Source: Sphingopyxis sp. JAI128
GTDB lineage: Bacteria; Pseudomonadota; Alphaproteobacteria; Sphingomonadales; Sphingomonadaceae
DNA length: 64,000 bases
Direction: 5' to 3'
Assembly: GCF_014207235.1 (NCBI RefSeq)
Contig: NZ_JACHDA010000009.1
Coordinates: 1-64,000 of the forward strand
A program made the translations under genes and the position numbers. Shown here piece after piece: positions 40,630-50,296 of this stretch (position 1 is the stretch's first letter; each line of letters opens with the position of its first letter). The notes beneath the pieces are model-generated. The model was not told the origin of the DNA. It made no database searches and saw only the letters and a program-made list of their open reading frames with translations.

Positions 40630-43600
40630 TTACCCGGTCCCCCTTCGGATCGAAGAAAACGGGCGCGACGACGTCGACCGCGATGCTGCCGCCCGGCATG
40701 GGAACCTCAAGCCTCTCGCCGAGCCGCGCGCGGCCGGCGCGGACCATCGCGAGCGCGATCGACTTGCCGAGCACCGAACTATGATAGGCGGACGTCACAT
40801 GGCCGATCGAGCGGTCTTCCGCCGCAGGCGCGACGATCTGCGCGCCCTCCTCGAGCACGATGCGCGGATCGCGGGTCAGCAAGCCGACAAGTTGCTTGCG
40901 GTCGGGATCAGTCATCGCGGGACGGGCCAGCGAGCGCTTGCCGACAAAGTCGGGTTTTGCCTTGCCGATCGCCCAAGCGAGCCCCGCATCGTCGGGTGTC
41001 ACCGTGCCGTCGGTTTCCTGCCCGATGATGATAAAGCCCTTTTCGGCGCGCAGAACGTGCATCGTTTCGGTGCCGTAGGCCACCATGTCGTGTGCCTGGC
41101 CGCGCTCCCAGATCGCTTGCCATACCATCGCGCCATAGCCGCTTGGGACATTGACTTCGAAGCCGAGCTCGCCCGTGAAGCTGACGCGCATCAGCCGCAT
41201 CGGCACGCCGCATATCCGCGCGTCGGCGATGCTCATGTGCGGGAATGCATCGGGAGAAAGGTCGAGACCTTGGACGAGAGGCTCGATCACTTCGCGCGCT
41301 TTCGGACCTTGGACCGCGATAACGGACCATTGCTCGGTGGTTGAGGTTAGCCAGACGTCGAGGTCGCTCCATTCGGTCTGGAGATAATCCTCCATCATGC
41401 CGAGCACGCGCGCCGCCCCGCTGGTAGTGGTCGTCACGTGGAAGCGATCGGGAGCGAGGCGACCGACGACGCCGTCGTCGAGGACGAAACCGTCCTCGCG
41501 GAGCAGCACGCCATAGCGGCATTTCCCGACGCCCAGCTTCGTCCAGGCGTTGACGTAAAAGCGGTTCATGAATTCGGCGGCGTCCGGCCCGACGATCTCG
41601 ATCTTTCCGAGTGTCGATGCGTCGAAGATGCCCACGCTTTCGCGAACCGCAAGGCATTCACGCGCTACGGAGGCGTGGAGGTCCTCGCCATTCTTTGGAA
41701 AGAAATGCGCACGCTTCCAGTTGCCGACATCTTCGAACACCGCGCCCTGCTCGATCGCCCAGTCGTTGATCGCGGTGATCCGCGCCGGATCAAGGAGGTC
41801 GCGCCGCGCCCGTCCCGCAAGCGTACCGAAACTGATCGGCGTGTAGGGGGCGCGGAAGGTGGTGAGGCCAACTTCGGGGATCGTGCGGCCTGTCGCCTCG
41901 GCGACAATGCCGAGGGCATTGATATTCGACAGCTTGCCCTGGTCCGTTGCCATCCCGGTTGTCGTGTAGCGCTTCACATGCTCTATCGACAGGAAGCCCT
42001 CGCGGGCGGCCAGCAGGATATCGGCGGCCGTCACGTCATTCTGCCAGTCGACGAAGGCCTTCGGTCTGGACGGGTCGGAGGTCGGCGCAGCGCCGATGTG
42101 GCCGCCGCCGCCGACTGGATGCGCGACGGCGCAGGCGAGCGGAATGATCGCGGGCCGGAAAGGATAGCCCGCCGCTTCCGCTGCCGACCGGCCCGCTTCG
42201 GCGCCATCCGCGAGGGCCTCATCGAGCGCGAAATGTCCTCGGCAGGCGCCTGCCGAGCGTTCGGCCTCGGCCGACTGGTCCGGAAGATAGGCCTGAAGAT
42301 CCTCGTTCCACATGAGCTTTCCGCGCGACTGCGAGAAAAGATGTACGCTCGGCGTAAAGCCGCCGGCCATCAGCACCGCGTCGCAGGCAAAGGTTTCCCG
42401 CTTGCCCCCGGATGTCAGCGTGATCGACGCGACGCGAAGCTTGCCCGTGGTGCCGTCGATGGCCGCGTTTGTCAAAACGCGGAGGCCCGCTTGCCGCGCG
42501 CGCGCGGCGACGGGCGAGTCGCCGCGGATATCGGCAATCGCCGCGATATCGATGCCCGCATCCTTCAGCTCATGCGCTGTCCGGTAGCCATTGTCGTGCG
42601 CAGCCACGATCACGACCTTTCGGCCGACCTCAACGCCATATTGCTGCAGATAGGTGCGCGCCGCGTCTGCGAGCATGATTCCGGGGCGGTCGTTATCGGG
42701 AAAGACGAGCGGACGCTCGATCGCACCCGCCGCTATTACAACCTGTTTCGCGCGGACCTGCCACAACCGCTCGCGCGGTTGCCCGGGCGCCGCATCGGCC
42801 AGATGGTCGGTCAGCTTTTGGGCAAGGCCGATCCAGTTGTGCGGATAATAGCCGAAGGCCGAGGTCCGCGGCAGCAGCGTGACATTGGCCATGCCGGCCA
42901 GGCTATCCAACATTCCGGCCAGCCAGCGTGCGGCGGGCGCGCCATCAATCGTCACCTGATTGGCGGCGAGCAGTGAGCCACCCATCGCCGCGCGGTCGTC
43001 GCAGAGGATTATCTGCGCGCCGCTCTTTGCGGCCTCCATCGCGGCGGTCAAACCCGCTGGACCGGCGCCGATAACGAGCACATCGCAGTGTGCATAACGC
43101 TGGGCATAGCTGTCGGGGTCCGACTCCGAAGGCGCGATGCCGAGCCCCGCCGCGGCACGGATTCGGGGCTCGAACAAGCGGTCCCATGCCTTGCGCGGCC
43201 ACATGAAGGTCTTGTAATAGAATCCGGCCGGGATGAAGCGGCTGAACCGGTCGTTGACCGCCATGCGGTCCTTCTCGAGGCTCGGGTGGCGATTCTGGCT
43301 GACCGCGTCGAGACCGTCGTAGAGTTCGGTCTGCGTCGCGAGCAGGTTCGGCGTGTATCGGCCCTGGTCGCGCCGGACGCCGATGAGGGCGTTAGGCTCG
43401 TCTGGCCCCGCACCCATGATGCCGCGCGGCCGATGATATTTGAACGAGCGCCCGACGAGATGCACGCCGTTGGCGAGCAGCGCCGAGGCGACTGTGTCGC
43501 CCTCGAACCCCGAATAACTCCGGCCGTCGAAGCTGAAGCGCAGCGGCCTTGACCGGTCGATCCGGCCGCCGCTCGGCGTGCGGAAGTGTCCGGTCGTCAT
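40622..43600 (-). CDS. soxA: Sarcosine oxidase, alpha subunit
   Basis: A 992-residue subunit. The N-terminal domain (about 1-100) resembles the 2Fe-2S-like domain of heterotetrameric oxidases. It is followed by an NAD/FAD-binding region with VIGAGPAGLTAAMEAAKSGA and a second Rossmann segment. The C-terminal 400 residues form a GcvT-like aminomethyltransferase domain that binds tetrahydrofolate (EYTGE-type region ELGFEVNVPSGYG). The enzyme oxidises sarcosine to glycine and transfers the methyl carbon to THF as 5,10-methylene-THF with release of H2O2. ATG 43600 overlaps the soxD stop as ATGA. Confidence 0.95.
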   Translation of the reverse strand: MTTGHFRTPSGGRIDRSRPLRFSFDGRSYSGFEGDTVASALLANGVHLVGRSFKYHRPRGIMGAGPDEPNALIGVRRDQGRYTPNLLATQTELYDGLDAVSQNRHPSLEKDRMAVNDRFSRFIPAGFYYKTFMWPRKAWDRLFEPRIRAAAGLGIAPSESDPDSYAQRYAHCDVLVIGAGPAGLTAAMEAAKSGAQIILCDDRAAMGGSLLAANQVTIDGAPAARWLAGMLDSLAGMANVTLLPRTSAFGYYPHNWIGLAQKLTDHLADAAPGQPRERLWQVRAKQVVIAAGAIERPLVFPDNDRPGIMLADAARTYLQQYGVEVGRKVVIVAAHDNGYRTAHELKDAGIDIAAIADIRGDSPVAARARQAGLRVLTNAAIDGTTGKLRVASITLTSGGKRETFACDAVLMAGGFTPSVHLFSQSRGKLMWNEDLQAYLPDQSAEAERSAGACRGHFALDEALADGAEAGRSAAEAAGYPFRPAIIPLACAVAHPVGGGGHIGAAPTSDPSRPKAFVDWQNDVTAADILLAAREGFLSIEHVKRYTTTGMATDQGKLSNINALGIVAEATGRTIPEVGLTTFRAPYTPISFGTLAGRARRDLLDPARITAINDWAIEQGAVFEDVGNWKRAHFFPKNGEDLHASVARECLAVRESVGIFDASTLGKIEIVGPDAAEFMNRFYVNAWTKLGVGKCRYGVLLREDGFVLDDGVVGRLAPDRFHVTTTTSGAARVLGMMEDYLQTEWSDLDVWLTSTTEQWSVIAVQGPKAREVIEPLVQGLDLSPDAFPHMSIADARICGVPMRLMRVSFTGELGFEVNVPSGYGAMVWQAIWERGQAHDMVAYGTETMHVLRAEKGFIIIGQETDGTVTPDDAGLAWAIGKAKPDFVGKRSLARPAMTDPDRKQLVGLLTRDPRIVLEEGAQIVAPAAEDRSIGHVTSAYHSSVLGKSIALAMVRAGRARLGERLEVPMPGGSIAVDVVAPVFFDPKGDRVNV

Positions 43601-43878
43601 GCGGGAATCTCCGGTTCAGGCTCGCCGACCTTGTAGGTCGCGAGGATATGATCGGTTCGCGTGTCGCGCACCGCATTGAAAAAGCGTGCGCAGCCATGGA
43701 TATGACGCCACCGCTCGGCATGCCGGCCCTTGGGATTGGCGCGGACGTAGAGATAGCTGTTCCACTCCTCGTCGCTCAGATCGCTCGGCGCCAGCGGCCG
43801 ATCGATATGCGCCTGGCCGCCATAGGAGAATTCCAGCTCGGGCCGTTCGCCGCAATAGGGGCAGGGGATGATCAGCAT
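43597..43878 (-). CDS. soxD: Sarcosine oxidase, delta subunit
   Basis: A 93-residue subunit. Residues C6, C9 (PCPYCG), H59 and C63 (HIHGCARFFN) form the zinc site of the delta subunit. It is of normal length for the family. It stabilises the alpha/beta interface in the tetramer. It starts 10 bases after the soxB stop and overlaps soxA by 4 bp, so stoichiometric translation with its partners is likely. Confidence 0.94.
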   Translation of the reverse strand: MLIIPCPYCGERPELEFSYGGQAHIDRPLAPSDLSDEEWNSYLYVRANPKGRHAERWRHIHGCARFFNAVRDTRTDHILATYKVGEPEPEIPA

Positions 43879-43888
43879 CGCATCGTCC

Positions 43889-45142
43889 TCAATGGGCGAC
43901 AGCGGCGGCGGCCGCCTCGTCGATCAGATAACCATCACGGAAGCGCTCAATCGTGAAAGGCGCGTTGATCGGGTGCGGCTCGTCGCGCGCCATCGTGTGC
44001 GCGAACAGATGTGCCGCACCCGGGGTCGCCTTGAACCCGCCGGTGCCCCACCCGCAGTTGACGTAGAGGCCCTTCACCGGTGTCTTGGCGATGATCGGCG
44101 AGCGGTCGGGCGTGACGTCGACGATTCCGCCCCAGTTACGGAGCATCCGCATGCGCCGGAATTGCGGGAAGAGCTCGCAGATTGCCGCCAGCGTCTCGGT
44201 CGCGATGTGGAGACCGCCGCGCTGCGTATAGCTCGTATAGGCGTCGGTGCCCGCACCGATGACCAACTCGCCCTTGTCGGACTGGCTCATATAGGCGTGG
44301 ATCGTGTTCGACATCACGACGCAGGGGAAGATCGGCTTCACCGGCTCGGAGACGAGAGCCTGCAGCGGATAGCTCTCGAGCGGCAGTCGGACATGCGCCA
44401 TGTCGAGAACGACGCTGCTATGTCCCGCCGCCGAAACCCCGACGCGCTGGGAAGCGATGAAACCGCGCGTCGTCTCGACCCCGGATACGGCGCCCGCGGC
44501 ATCACGTCTGATCCCTGTCACTTCGCAGTTTTCGATGATATCGACACCCAGCGCGTCGGCGGCGCGGGCGTAGCCCCAGGCGACGGCGTCGTGCCGCGCC
44601 GTGCCGCCGCGGCGCTGGAGTGCCGCCCCCAACACGGGATAGCGAACATTCGGGTCGATATTGAGCGGCGGGCAGAAATCCTTTGCCTCTTCGGCAGTCA
44701 GCCATTCATTGTCGACACCATTGACCCGGTTGGCGTGGATGTGCCGCTTAAACACCTGGATGTCGTGGATATTGTGGGCGAGCATCATCACGCCGCGCTG
44801 CGAGAACATCACATTATAGTTGAGTTCCTGGCTGAGCCCTTCCCACATCTTAAGGGCATGGTCGTAAAGCGCCGCACTCTCGTCGAAGAGATAGTTCGAC
44901 CGGATGATCGTCGTATTACGGCCCGTATTTCCGCCGCCGATCCAGCCCTTTTCGAGCACCGCCACATTGCGGATGCCGTGAACCTTGGCGAGATAATAAG
45001 CAGCCCCAAGGCCGTGACCCCCGCCGCCGACGACGATCGCGTCATAGGCCGGCTTCGGGTCGGGCTTGCGCCACTGGTTCTTCCAGCCCTTTTGGCGATC
45101 GAGGCCCTGACGGAAGAGCGAGAAGGCGGAAAATCTTTGCAT
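43889..45142 (-). CDS. soxB: Sarcosine oxidase, beta subunit
   Basis: A 417-residue flavoprotein of the DAO/glycine-oxidase fold. The FAD-binding motif is [20 protein letters not shown] near residue 40. The [15 protein letters not shown] segment holds the His that, by comparison with characterised beta subunits, should carry covalent FMN. The C-terminal [15 protein letters not shown] closes the FAD site. Start ATG 45142 has GGGGGA upstream; an in-frame start at 45205 overlaps the glyA end and is less likely. It contains the sarcosine oxidation site and follows glyA by 23 bp. Confidence 0.94.
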   Translation of the reverse strand: MQRFSAFSLFRQGLDRQKGWKNQWRKPDPKPAYDAIVVGGGGHGLGAAYYLAKVHGIRNVAVLEKGWIGGGNTGRNTTIIRSNYLFDESAALYDHALKMWEGLSQELNYNVMFSQRGVMMLAHNIHDIQVFKRHIHANRVNGVDNEWLTAEEAKDFCPPLNIDPNVRYPVLGAALQRRGGTARHDAVAWGYARAADALGVDIIENCEVTGIRRDAAGAVSGVETTRGFIASQRVGVSAAGHSSVVLDMAHVRLPLESYPLQALVSEPVKPIFPCVVMSNTIHAYMSQSDKGELVIGAGTDAYTSYTQRGGLHIATETLAAICELFPQFRRMRMLRNWGGIVDVTPDRSPIIAKTPVKGLYVNCGWGTGGFKATPGAAHLFAHTMARDEPHPINAPFTIERFRDGYLIDEAAAAAVAH

Positions 45143-45165
45143 GGCCGGTCCCCCGTTGCCGCTCT

Positions 45166-46476
45166 TCAGCCGCGCGCCGTCGCGTAGATCGGAAAACGGC
45201 TGCACAGCGACGCGACGCCCGCGCGGACCGCGCCGTTCAACGCCTCCGGAACATCGCCGGCTGCGGCCGCATCGAGGACGAGGCTGATGAGCCGTCCGAC
45301 CTCTTCAAACTCTGCCGTGCCGAAGCCGCGCGTGGTGAGAGCCGCAGAACCGAGCCGGATGCCTGAGGTCACGAATGGCTTTTCCGGATCGAAGGGAATG
45401 CCATTTTTGTTACAGGTAATCCCCGCGTCGCCCAGCAGCTGTTCCGCGCGTTTGCCGGTCAGGCCCTTCGCCCGAAGATCGACGAGGACCACATGTGTGT
45501 CGGTGCCGCCCGATACGATGTTGGATCCGCCGCGCTCCAGCGCGGCCGCCAAAACCTTCGCATTTTCGACAACGTTGCGCGCATAATCGGCGAAGCCGGG
45601 CCGCAGCGCTTCTCCGAAAGCCACCGCTTTCGCGGCGATGACATGTTCGAGGGGACCGCCCTGTAGACCTGGGAAGATGGCCGAGTTGAACTTCTTCGCC
45701 AGCGCCTCGTCATTGGTGAGAATAAGGCCGCCGCGCGGACCGCGAAGCGTCTTGTGGGTCGTCGAGGTCACCACATGCGCATGCGCGAGCGGATTGGGGT
45801 GCGCGCCGCCCGCGACGAGCCCCGCGAAATGCGCCATGTCGACCATCAGCTTGGCATCGACCGAGTCGGCGATGGCGCGAAAACGTGCGAAGTCGATCTG
45901 GCGCGGATAGGCCGAACCGCCCGCTATGATGAGCTTGGGATGATATTCGCGTGCCAGTTCGGCGACCGCGTCATAGTCGATCCGCTGGTCATCCTCGCGG
46001 ACGCCATATTGCACGGCGTTGAGCCATTTACCCGACAGGGTCGGTGCCGCGCCATGTGTCAGATGTCCGCCATGCGCCAGGCTCATACCCATTAGCGTCT
46101 CGCCCGGCTGAAGGAGCGCAAAGGCGACCGCCATGTTCGCCTGCGCGCCCGAGTGCGGCTGGACGTTCGCGAAGCTGGCGCCGAACAGCTCGCAGGCGCG
46201 ATCGATCGCGAGCTGCTCGGTCGTGTCGACGTGCTCGCACCCGCCATAATAACGCTTGCCGGGATAACCCTCGGCATATTTGTTGGTGAGAATGGAGCCC
46301 TGCGCCTGCAGCACCGCGGTCGAGACGATATTCTCCGAGGCGATCAGCTCGAGCTTGTCCTGCTGCCTGCCCAGTTCGGCTTCGAGCGCCGCATGCACAG
46401 CCGGATCGACGGCGGAAAGGCGTCCGCCAAAGAAGCCGGCTCCGGACCCGCTGCTGATTTGTGCCGCGCTCGCCAT
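45166..46476 (-). CDS. glyA: Serine hydroxymethyltransferase
   Basis: A 436-residue PLP enzyme. The Schiff-base Lys is K242 in [12 protein letters not shown]. Other signatures are [30 protein letters not shown] and [13 protein letters not shown]. Start ATG 46476 follows GGGAGGA; the upstream in-frame extension lacks similarity. In this operon it should combine the glycine and methylene-THF released by sarcosine oxidase into serine. It is therefore probably a catabolic paralogue of a housekeeping GlyA encoded elsewhere. The AraC-type regulator gene ends 120 bases upstream on the same strand. Confidence 0.95.
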   Translation of the reverse strand: MASAAQISSGSGAGFFGGRLSAVDPAVHAALEAELGRQQDKLELIASENIVSTAVLQAQGSILTNKYAEGYPGKRYYGGCEHVDTTEQLAIDRACELFGASFANVQPHSGAQANMAVAFALLQPGETLMGMSLAHGGHLTHGAAPTLSGKWLNAVQYGVREDDQRIDYDAVAELAREYHPKLIIAGGSAYPRQIDFARFRAIADSVDAKLMVDMAHFAGLVAGGAHPNPLAHAHVVTSTTHKTLRGPRGGLILTNDEALAKKFNSAIFPGLQGGPLEHVIAAKAVAFGEALRPGFADYARNVVENAKVLAAALERGGSNIVSGGTDTHVVLVDLRAKGLTGKRAEQLLGDAGITCNKNGIPFDPEKPFVTSGIRLGSAALTTRGFGTAEFEEVGRLISLVLDAAAAGDVPEALNGAVRAGVASLCSRFPIYATARG

Positions 46477-46596
46477 TGTCCATCCTCCCATCTCGCATGC
46501 CGTCGGTCGACCCGGTTTCGGCTTCTCTCGAGACGAGCAGTTATCGCCGGGAAAGGCTGCGAATGGATTGAAAGAAAGCGTCACTCAATTGGATTG

Positions 46597-47604
46597 TTAC
46601 GACATTGGCGCTTGAGTCCGGGTTAGTTTGCGGCTCATTGAGGGGAGCGTATGAAAATGTTCCTTGAAGGTCCGCGAAAAATGGGCGGAGTCGGAAAAGC
46701 CGCAGTCGAGTGCGATCTTCGTCATTGGCCAGTCGGTATGTTCCACGAGCCATTTCGCGCGCGCGAGTTGCAGGCTGCGCCGATATTCACGCACACCAAT
46801 GCCGATGTCCTTCTCGAACCGCCGCTGAAGCTGGCGGATACTGATGCCGAGCGAACGGGCCAAGGCGGGCAGATGAGTGCGATCGCTGATATTCCGCTCG
46901 ATCTGCAGCATCGCCTTCTTGACGAGATTGTCATGTGATGATCGCGTCACGATCTCTTCCGGCTGCCAAGCGCTGGCCGGCAGTGACGCTTCCTCGATCA
47001 TGATGCGGAAACTCTTGAGCGCGCGGCCGCGGCCGACATGCTTTTCGATCAAATGGCCCGCGAGATGCGCGGTGCTGATCCCGCCAGCACAGGTCAGCCT
47101 GTCGCCGTCGACGATAAACTGATGTTTCGACTCCACCTTGAGCGAAGGAAACTCCTCCCTGAACTCGCCGATATGAAACCAGCTGACGCAGACCTGGTAA
47201 CCGTCCAGCAAACCGGCGCGCGCAAGGATAAAGGATCCGGTACATAAACCCACCAACGGAACATGGGCATTGGCCGCTGCGGTGAGGAAGGCATTGATGT
47301 TGGCGGAGACGCGCGTGCGACTCTGCAGCAGGCCGCCGACGACGACGACATAGTCGAACCGCTTCGGGCTTTCGAACAAGTCCCACGGCTGGACGCGCAG
47401 GCCGCAGCTGGACTCGATCAGTTCGCCTGGCTCGCCGAGGACAGCCCATTGGCAATCGATCTGTTGGCTGAGGTCGCGACTGTCGGCGGCGAGCCGGATC
47501 GCGTCGATGAAATTAGCGAAGGCGGCAAGTGTGAATTGCGGAGCCAGGATGAATCCGATCCTGAGCTTGGGTTCCCTCTTCGGCTCGGACTGCGGATCCG
47601 GCAT
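46597..47604 (-). CDS. AraC-type regulator with DJ-1/GATase-like sensor domain (GbdR/GlxA type)
   Basis: A 335-residue regulator. The N-terminal DJ-1/PfpI-like domain (about 15-195) has VVVGGLL and GLCTGSFILARAGLLDG. The C-terminal double HTH of AraC/XylS type (about 225-325) has LARSLGISIRQLQRRFEKDI and IALDCGFSDSAHFSRTFKEH. This architecture is that of GbdR and ArgR-like activators of glycine-betaine, dimethylglycine and carnitine catabolism. Together with the adjacent glyA-sox operon it is most likely the activator responding to sarcosine or dimethylglycine. GAGGAGAG supports ATG 47604. No betaine or dimethylglycine demethylase genes are in the window. Confidence 0.9.
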   Translation of the reverse strand: MPDPQSEPKREPKLRIGFILAPQFTLAAFANFIDAIRLAADSRDLSQQIDCQWAVLGEPGELIESSCGLRVQPWDLFESPKRFDYVVVVGGLLQSRTRVSANINAFLTAAANAHVPLVGLCTGSFILARAGLLDGYQVCVSWFHIGEFREEFPSLKVESKHQFIVDGDRLTCAGGISTAHLAGHLIEKHVGRGRALKSFRIMIEEASLPASAWQPEEIVTRSSHDNLVKKAMLQIERNISDRTHLPALARSLGISIRQLQRRFEKDIGIGVREYRRSLQLARAKWLVEHTDWPMTKIALDCGFSDSAHFSRTFKEHFHTLPSMSRKLTRTQAPMS

Positions 47605-47919
47605 CACACTCTCCTCGGTGATTGCCAGCCGGTCCATGTCATGACTGGTGGCTCAAAAGTTCAACACAGCGTCGTCACATGGGCAGACGTTTCCGGTGAG
47701 ATCTTCGCGTGCTAAACCCATGGCATCGCCGCCGTGCGAATGATCGCGCTCCCGTTACAGGCGCAGATGCCCCAGGCAGCATACCTCATGTCGTAATAGT
47801 TCAATTATACGCCGTGGACATTCTATCTGTCTACTGCCCCTTGCAACAAAATCCCGTTCAACGCCGGTCGCAGTTCACGCATGTGTCGGGATACGGCTGA
47901 ACTGACAAGAGGAGGGGAC
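47605..47919. other. Divergent intergenic region, AraC regulator / TonB receptor 3
   Basis: These 315 bases separate two divergent genes and should hold both promoters. The most AT-rich part is 47793-47810 (TAATAGTTCAATTATA), which contains TTATAC-like -10 candidates. I found no long inverted repeat and no TGGCATGCCA palindrome. GAGGAGGGGAC just before 47920 is the receptor's ribosome site. Confidence 0.35.
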
Positions 47920-50136
47920 ATGATGACCAAGACCTACAGCCAGGTTTCTCGCATCGCCATCATCGTGGGCGGTTCCATCGGTATAGCGACCGGGGCGGCC
48001 GCCCAGGATTCATCGCCCCCGGATGGGGCATCGGAACCCGGCGGCGTGCAGGACATTGTCGTCACGGCAACGCGGCGGTCCCAGTCGATCCGCGATATCC
48101 CCGCCAGCATTTCGGCTCTCTCGCAAGAGCAACTTCAGGAGGCCGGCGCTTTGCAGGCCAAAGACGTCGCCCGGCTGGTTCCCGGTTTCGCCTATACCGA
48201 GGTCAACTCGGGCCAGGCTGTGCTCGCTGTGCGCGGCGTCCAGACGAGCGCCGTGTTCGGCAACGTGCAGCAGCCGGTCGCCCTCTATTATGACGATGTA
48301 CCGGTTCTCGACCTTACCATTCCGTGGACGGTCCCGCGCCTTCAGCTGTTCGACGCGGAGCGCGTCGAGGTTCTGCGAGGGCCGCAGGGCACCCTGTTTG
48401 GCGCTGGAGCGCTCAGCGGCGCCGTTCGCGTCATCAACAACAAGCCCGATACGACGAAGGTCGAGGCCGCGGCCGAAGGAGTCTTGACCTCGACCAAGCA
48501 CGGCGGGATCGGCGGCAGTCTGAACATGATGGTCAACGCGCCCGTCGTGACCGACAAGTTCGCGCTGCGTCTCGTCGGGCACTATGATTACAGCCCGGGG
48601 TGGGTCGACAATGCCTCGCTCGGCAAGAAGGAAGCCAATCACGGCGAATCCTACGGCGGACGGGTCGTTGCGCTGTGGAAGCCGCAGGACGATTTCGAAC
48701 TGGTCGCAACGGCAGGGATAGAGGCCAATCGGCCCTATGATTCGGCCTATGTTCCGTACGGCAGCGGGAGCGACACCTCGACGTTCCGGGTCCGGACCTA
48801 CAACAACGACACGTCGAAGATATTCAGCCTCAACGCCAATTATTCGCTGCCGTGGGCGACCCTCACGTCCACCACGAGCCACATCAGCCGACGCGCCTAT
48901 TCGTCGATGGACCTTAGCGGTTTTGCGAATGTGCTCACGGGCCTCACAACGGTCTCACCCCTGATCGACAAGTTCCGGACGAAAAACTTCCTGCAGGAGG
49001 TCCGGCTCGCTTCGGATTCGGACCATCCTTTCAAATGGGTGATCGGCGGCTTTTACGAAAATTACGATTTCAAGCTGCGTGAGACGATTTCGCAGGAAGG
49101 CGTAGCGGGGACGCCTTCACCTTATGGCGGCGTCTTCGGGACCAACTTTCTCGAAGACATTGGAATCCAGTCCAAGATCGAGGATTATGCGGTCTTCGGT
49201 GAGGCCTCTTATGACATCACCCCGAGCCTGATGCTCACCGCCGGCGCGCGCTACAGCAACTACTCGATTAAGGTTCACGAGGATTTTGCGATCTCGGGCA
49301 CGACCCTGTTCGACGGTCCGCCCGCGGTAATCGACCGCAAGTCCTCGAACAATTCGGTGACGCCGAAAGTCAGCCTCTCGTTCAAACCGAGCAAGGATTT
49401 CATGCTCTACGCGCTGGCGGCGAAAGGCTATCGGACGGGCAACTCGAATCTGGTGGCGCCGATCGATCCGTTCACCGGCCAGCCGCTGCCTCAGTCCTAC
49501 GACCCGGATTCACTCTGGAATTATGAGATCGGAACCAAGTTCGCGATGTTCGATCGGCGCCTTACTGTCGATTTCGTCGCCTTCTACATCGACTGGAAGA
49601 AAATCCAGCTCCAGGTGCGCGCGCCGAGCGGCTTGCCCTACACGGACAACGCCGGGTCGGCGACGTCGAAGGGTCTCGAACTCCAAGTCGTGGCGCGGCC
49701 CGTGGAGCAGTTCGAGCTCGGCACCTCGCTCGCCTATACCGATGCTAAGCTCAAGTCGGTGAAGCCTGGCGTCCCTGGGGCGAAGGTCGGCGACCAGCTG
49801 CCCGGATCGACGCCGTTCACGGCCTATGTTTATGGTCAATATGGAGTGCCGGTCGGCGCGGACTCGAAGCTGCTGCTGCGCATGGACTATTCCTACACGG
49901 GGCGCGGCTTCAGCGACCTTGGCAACGACAACAACCCGGCGGCGCTGCGCTACGGCAAATATTCCGAACTCGGCGCCCGCGCGACGCTGCGCAGCGGAAA
50001 TTACCAGCTTGGCCTGTTCGTCCAGAATCTCACCAACAGCCGAGGTCGGATCGCCGCGCGGACCTATTTCGTTGATCAGGTCGAAATCCGGCAGATGCCG
50101 CGAACCATCGGCGTCAACTTCCGCGTCGATTGGTAG
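47920..50136 (+). CDS. TonB-dependent outer-membrane receptor 3
   Basis: A 738-residue receptor. The signal peptide is about 1-29 (ending TGAAAQ). The TonB box is VQDIVVTATRRSQSIRDIP, the plug has AERVEVLRGPQGTLFGAGAL, and the barrel terminates in NFRVDW with a C-terminal aromatic residue. GAGGAGGGGAC precedes ATG 47920. It is followed by a hairpin (50234-50254) and a twelve-gene plus-strand cluster for acyl-CoA metabolism (50297-61848 includes eleven further genes), so its ligand is likely a lipid, terpenoid or steroid-like acid or ester. That link rests on position only. Confidence 0.93.
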   Translation: MMTKTYSQVSRIAIIVGGSIGIATGAAAQDSSPPDGASEPGGVQDIVVTATRRSQSIRDIPASISALSQEQLQEAGALQAKDVARLVPGFAYTEVNSGQAVLAVRGVQTSAVFGNVQQPVALYYDDVPVLDLTIPWTVPRLQLFDAERVEVLRGPQGTLFGAGALSGAVRVINNKPDTTKVEAAAEGVLTSTKHGGIGGSLNMMVNAPVVTDKFALRLVGHYDYSPGWVDNASLGKKEANHGESYGGRVVALWKPQDDFELVATAGIEANRPYDSAYVPYGSGSDTSTFRVRTYNNDTSKIFSLNANYSLPWATLTSTTSHISRRAYSSMDLSGFANVLTGLTTVSPLIDKFRTKNFLQEVRLASDSDHPFKWVIGGFYENYDFKLRETISQEGVAGTPSPYGGVFGTNFLEDIGIQSKIEDYAVFGEASYDITPSLMLTAGARYSNYSIKVHEDFAISGTTLFDGPPAVIDRKSSNNSVTPKVSLSFKPSKDFMLYALAAKGYRTGNSNLVAPIDPFTGQPLPQSYDPDSLWNYEIGTKFAMFDRRLTVDFVAFYIDWKKIQLQVRAPSGLPYTDNAGSATSKGLELQVVARPVEQFELGTSLAYTDAKLKSVKPGVPGAKVGDQLPGSTPFTAYVYGQYGVPVGADSKLLLRMDYSYTGRGFSDLGNDNNPAALRYGKYSELGARATLRSGNYQLGLFVQNLTNSRGRIAARTYFVDQVEIRQMPRTIGVNFRVDW

Positions 50137-50233
50137 GACGGTCTTGCTGGCCGATCGGCGCGCAAGCGGCGGAAGACGAATAGCCGCTGCACGGCCGCGG
50201 ATAGGTGAGTGCCTCTTCGGGAAATTCGGACGG

Positions 50234-50254
50234 CGGAGCGCGCCCGGCGCTCCG
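50234..50254 (+). promoter_or_regulatory. Intercistronic hairpin after TonB receptor 3
   Basis: CGGAGCGC (50234-50241), loop GCCCG, and GCGCTCCG (50247-50254) form a perfect 8-bp stem without a following T-tract. It sits between the receptor stop (50136) and the thiolase start (50297). It is the third receptor-linked hairpin in the window. Confidence 0.5.
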
Positions 50255-50296
50255 GCCAGTCCTGTCGATCAGACACGGGCGAATTGGGAGCGATGA

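Noticed and set aside
40463-43740. Further GGCATGCC copies (near 40469 and 43719) as extra operators
   Set aside because: Both lie inside sox coding sequence, are single, and lack the T...A flanks and the 63-bp partner.
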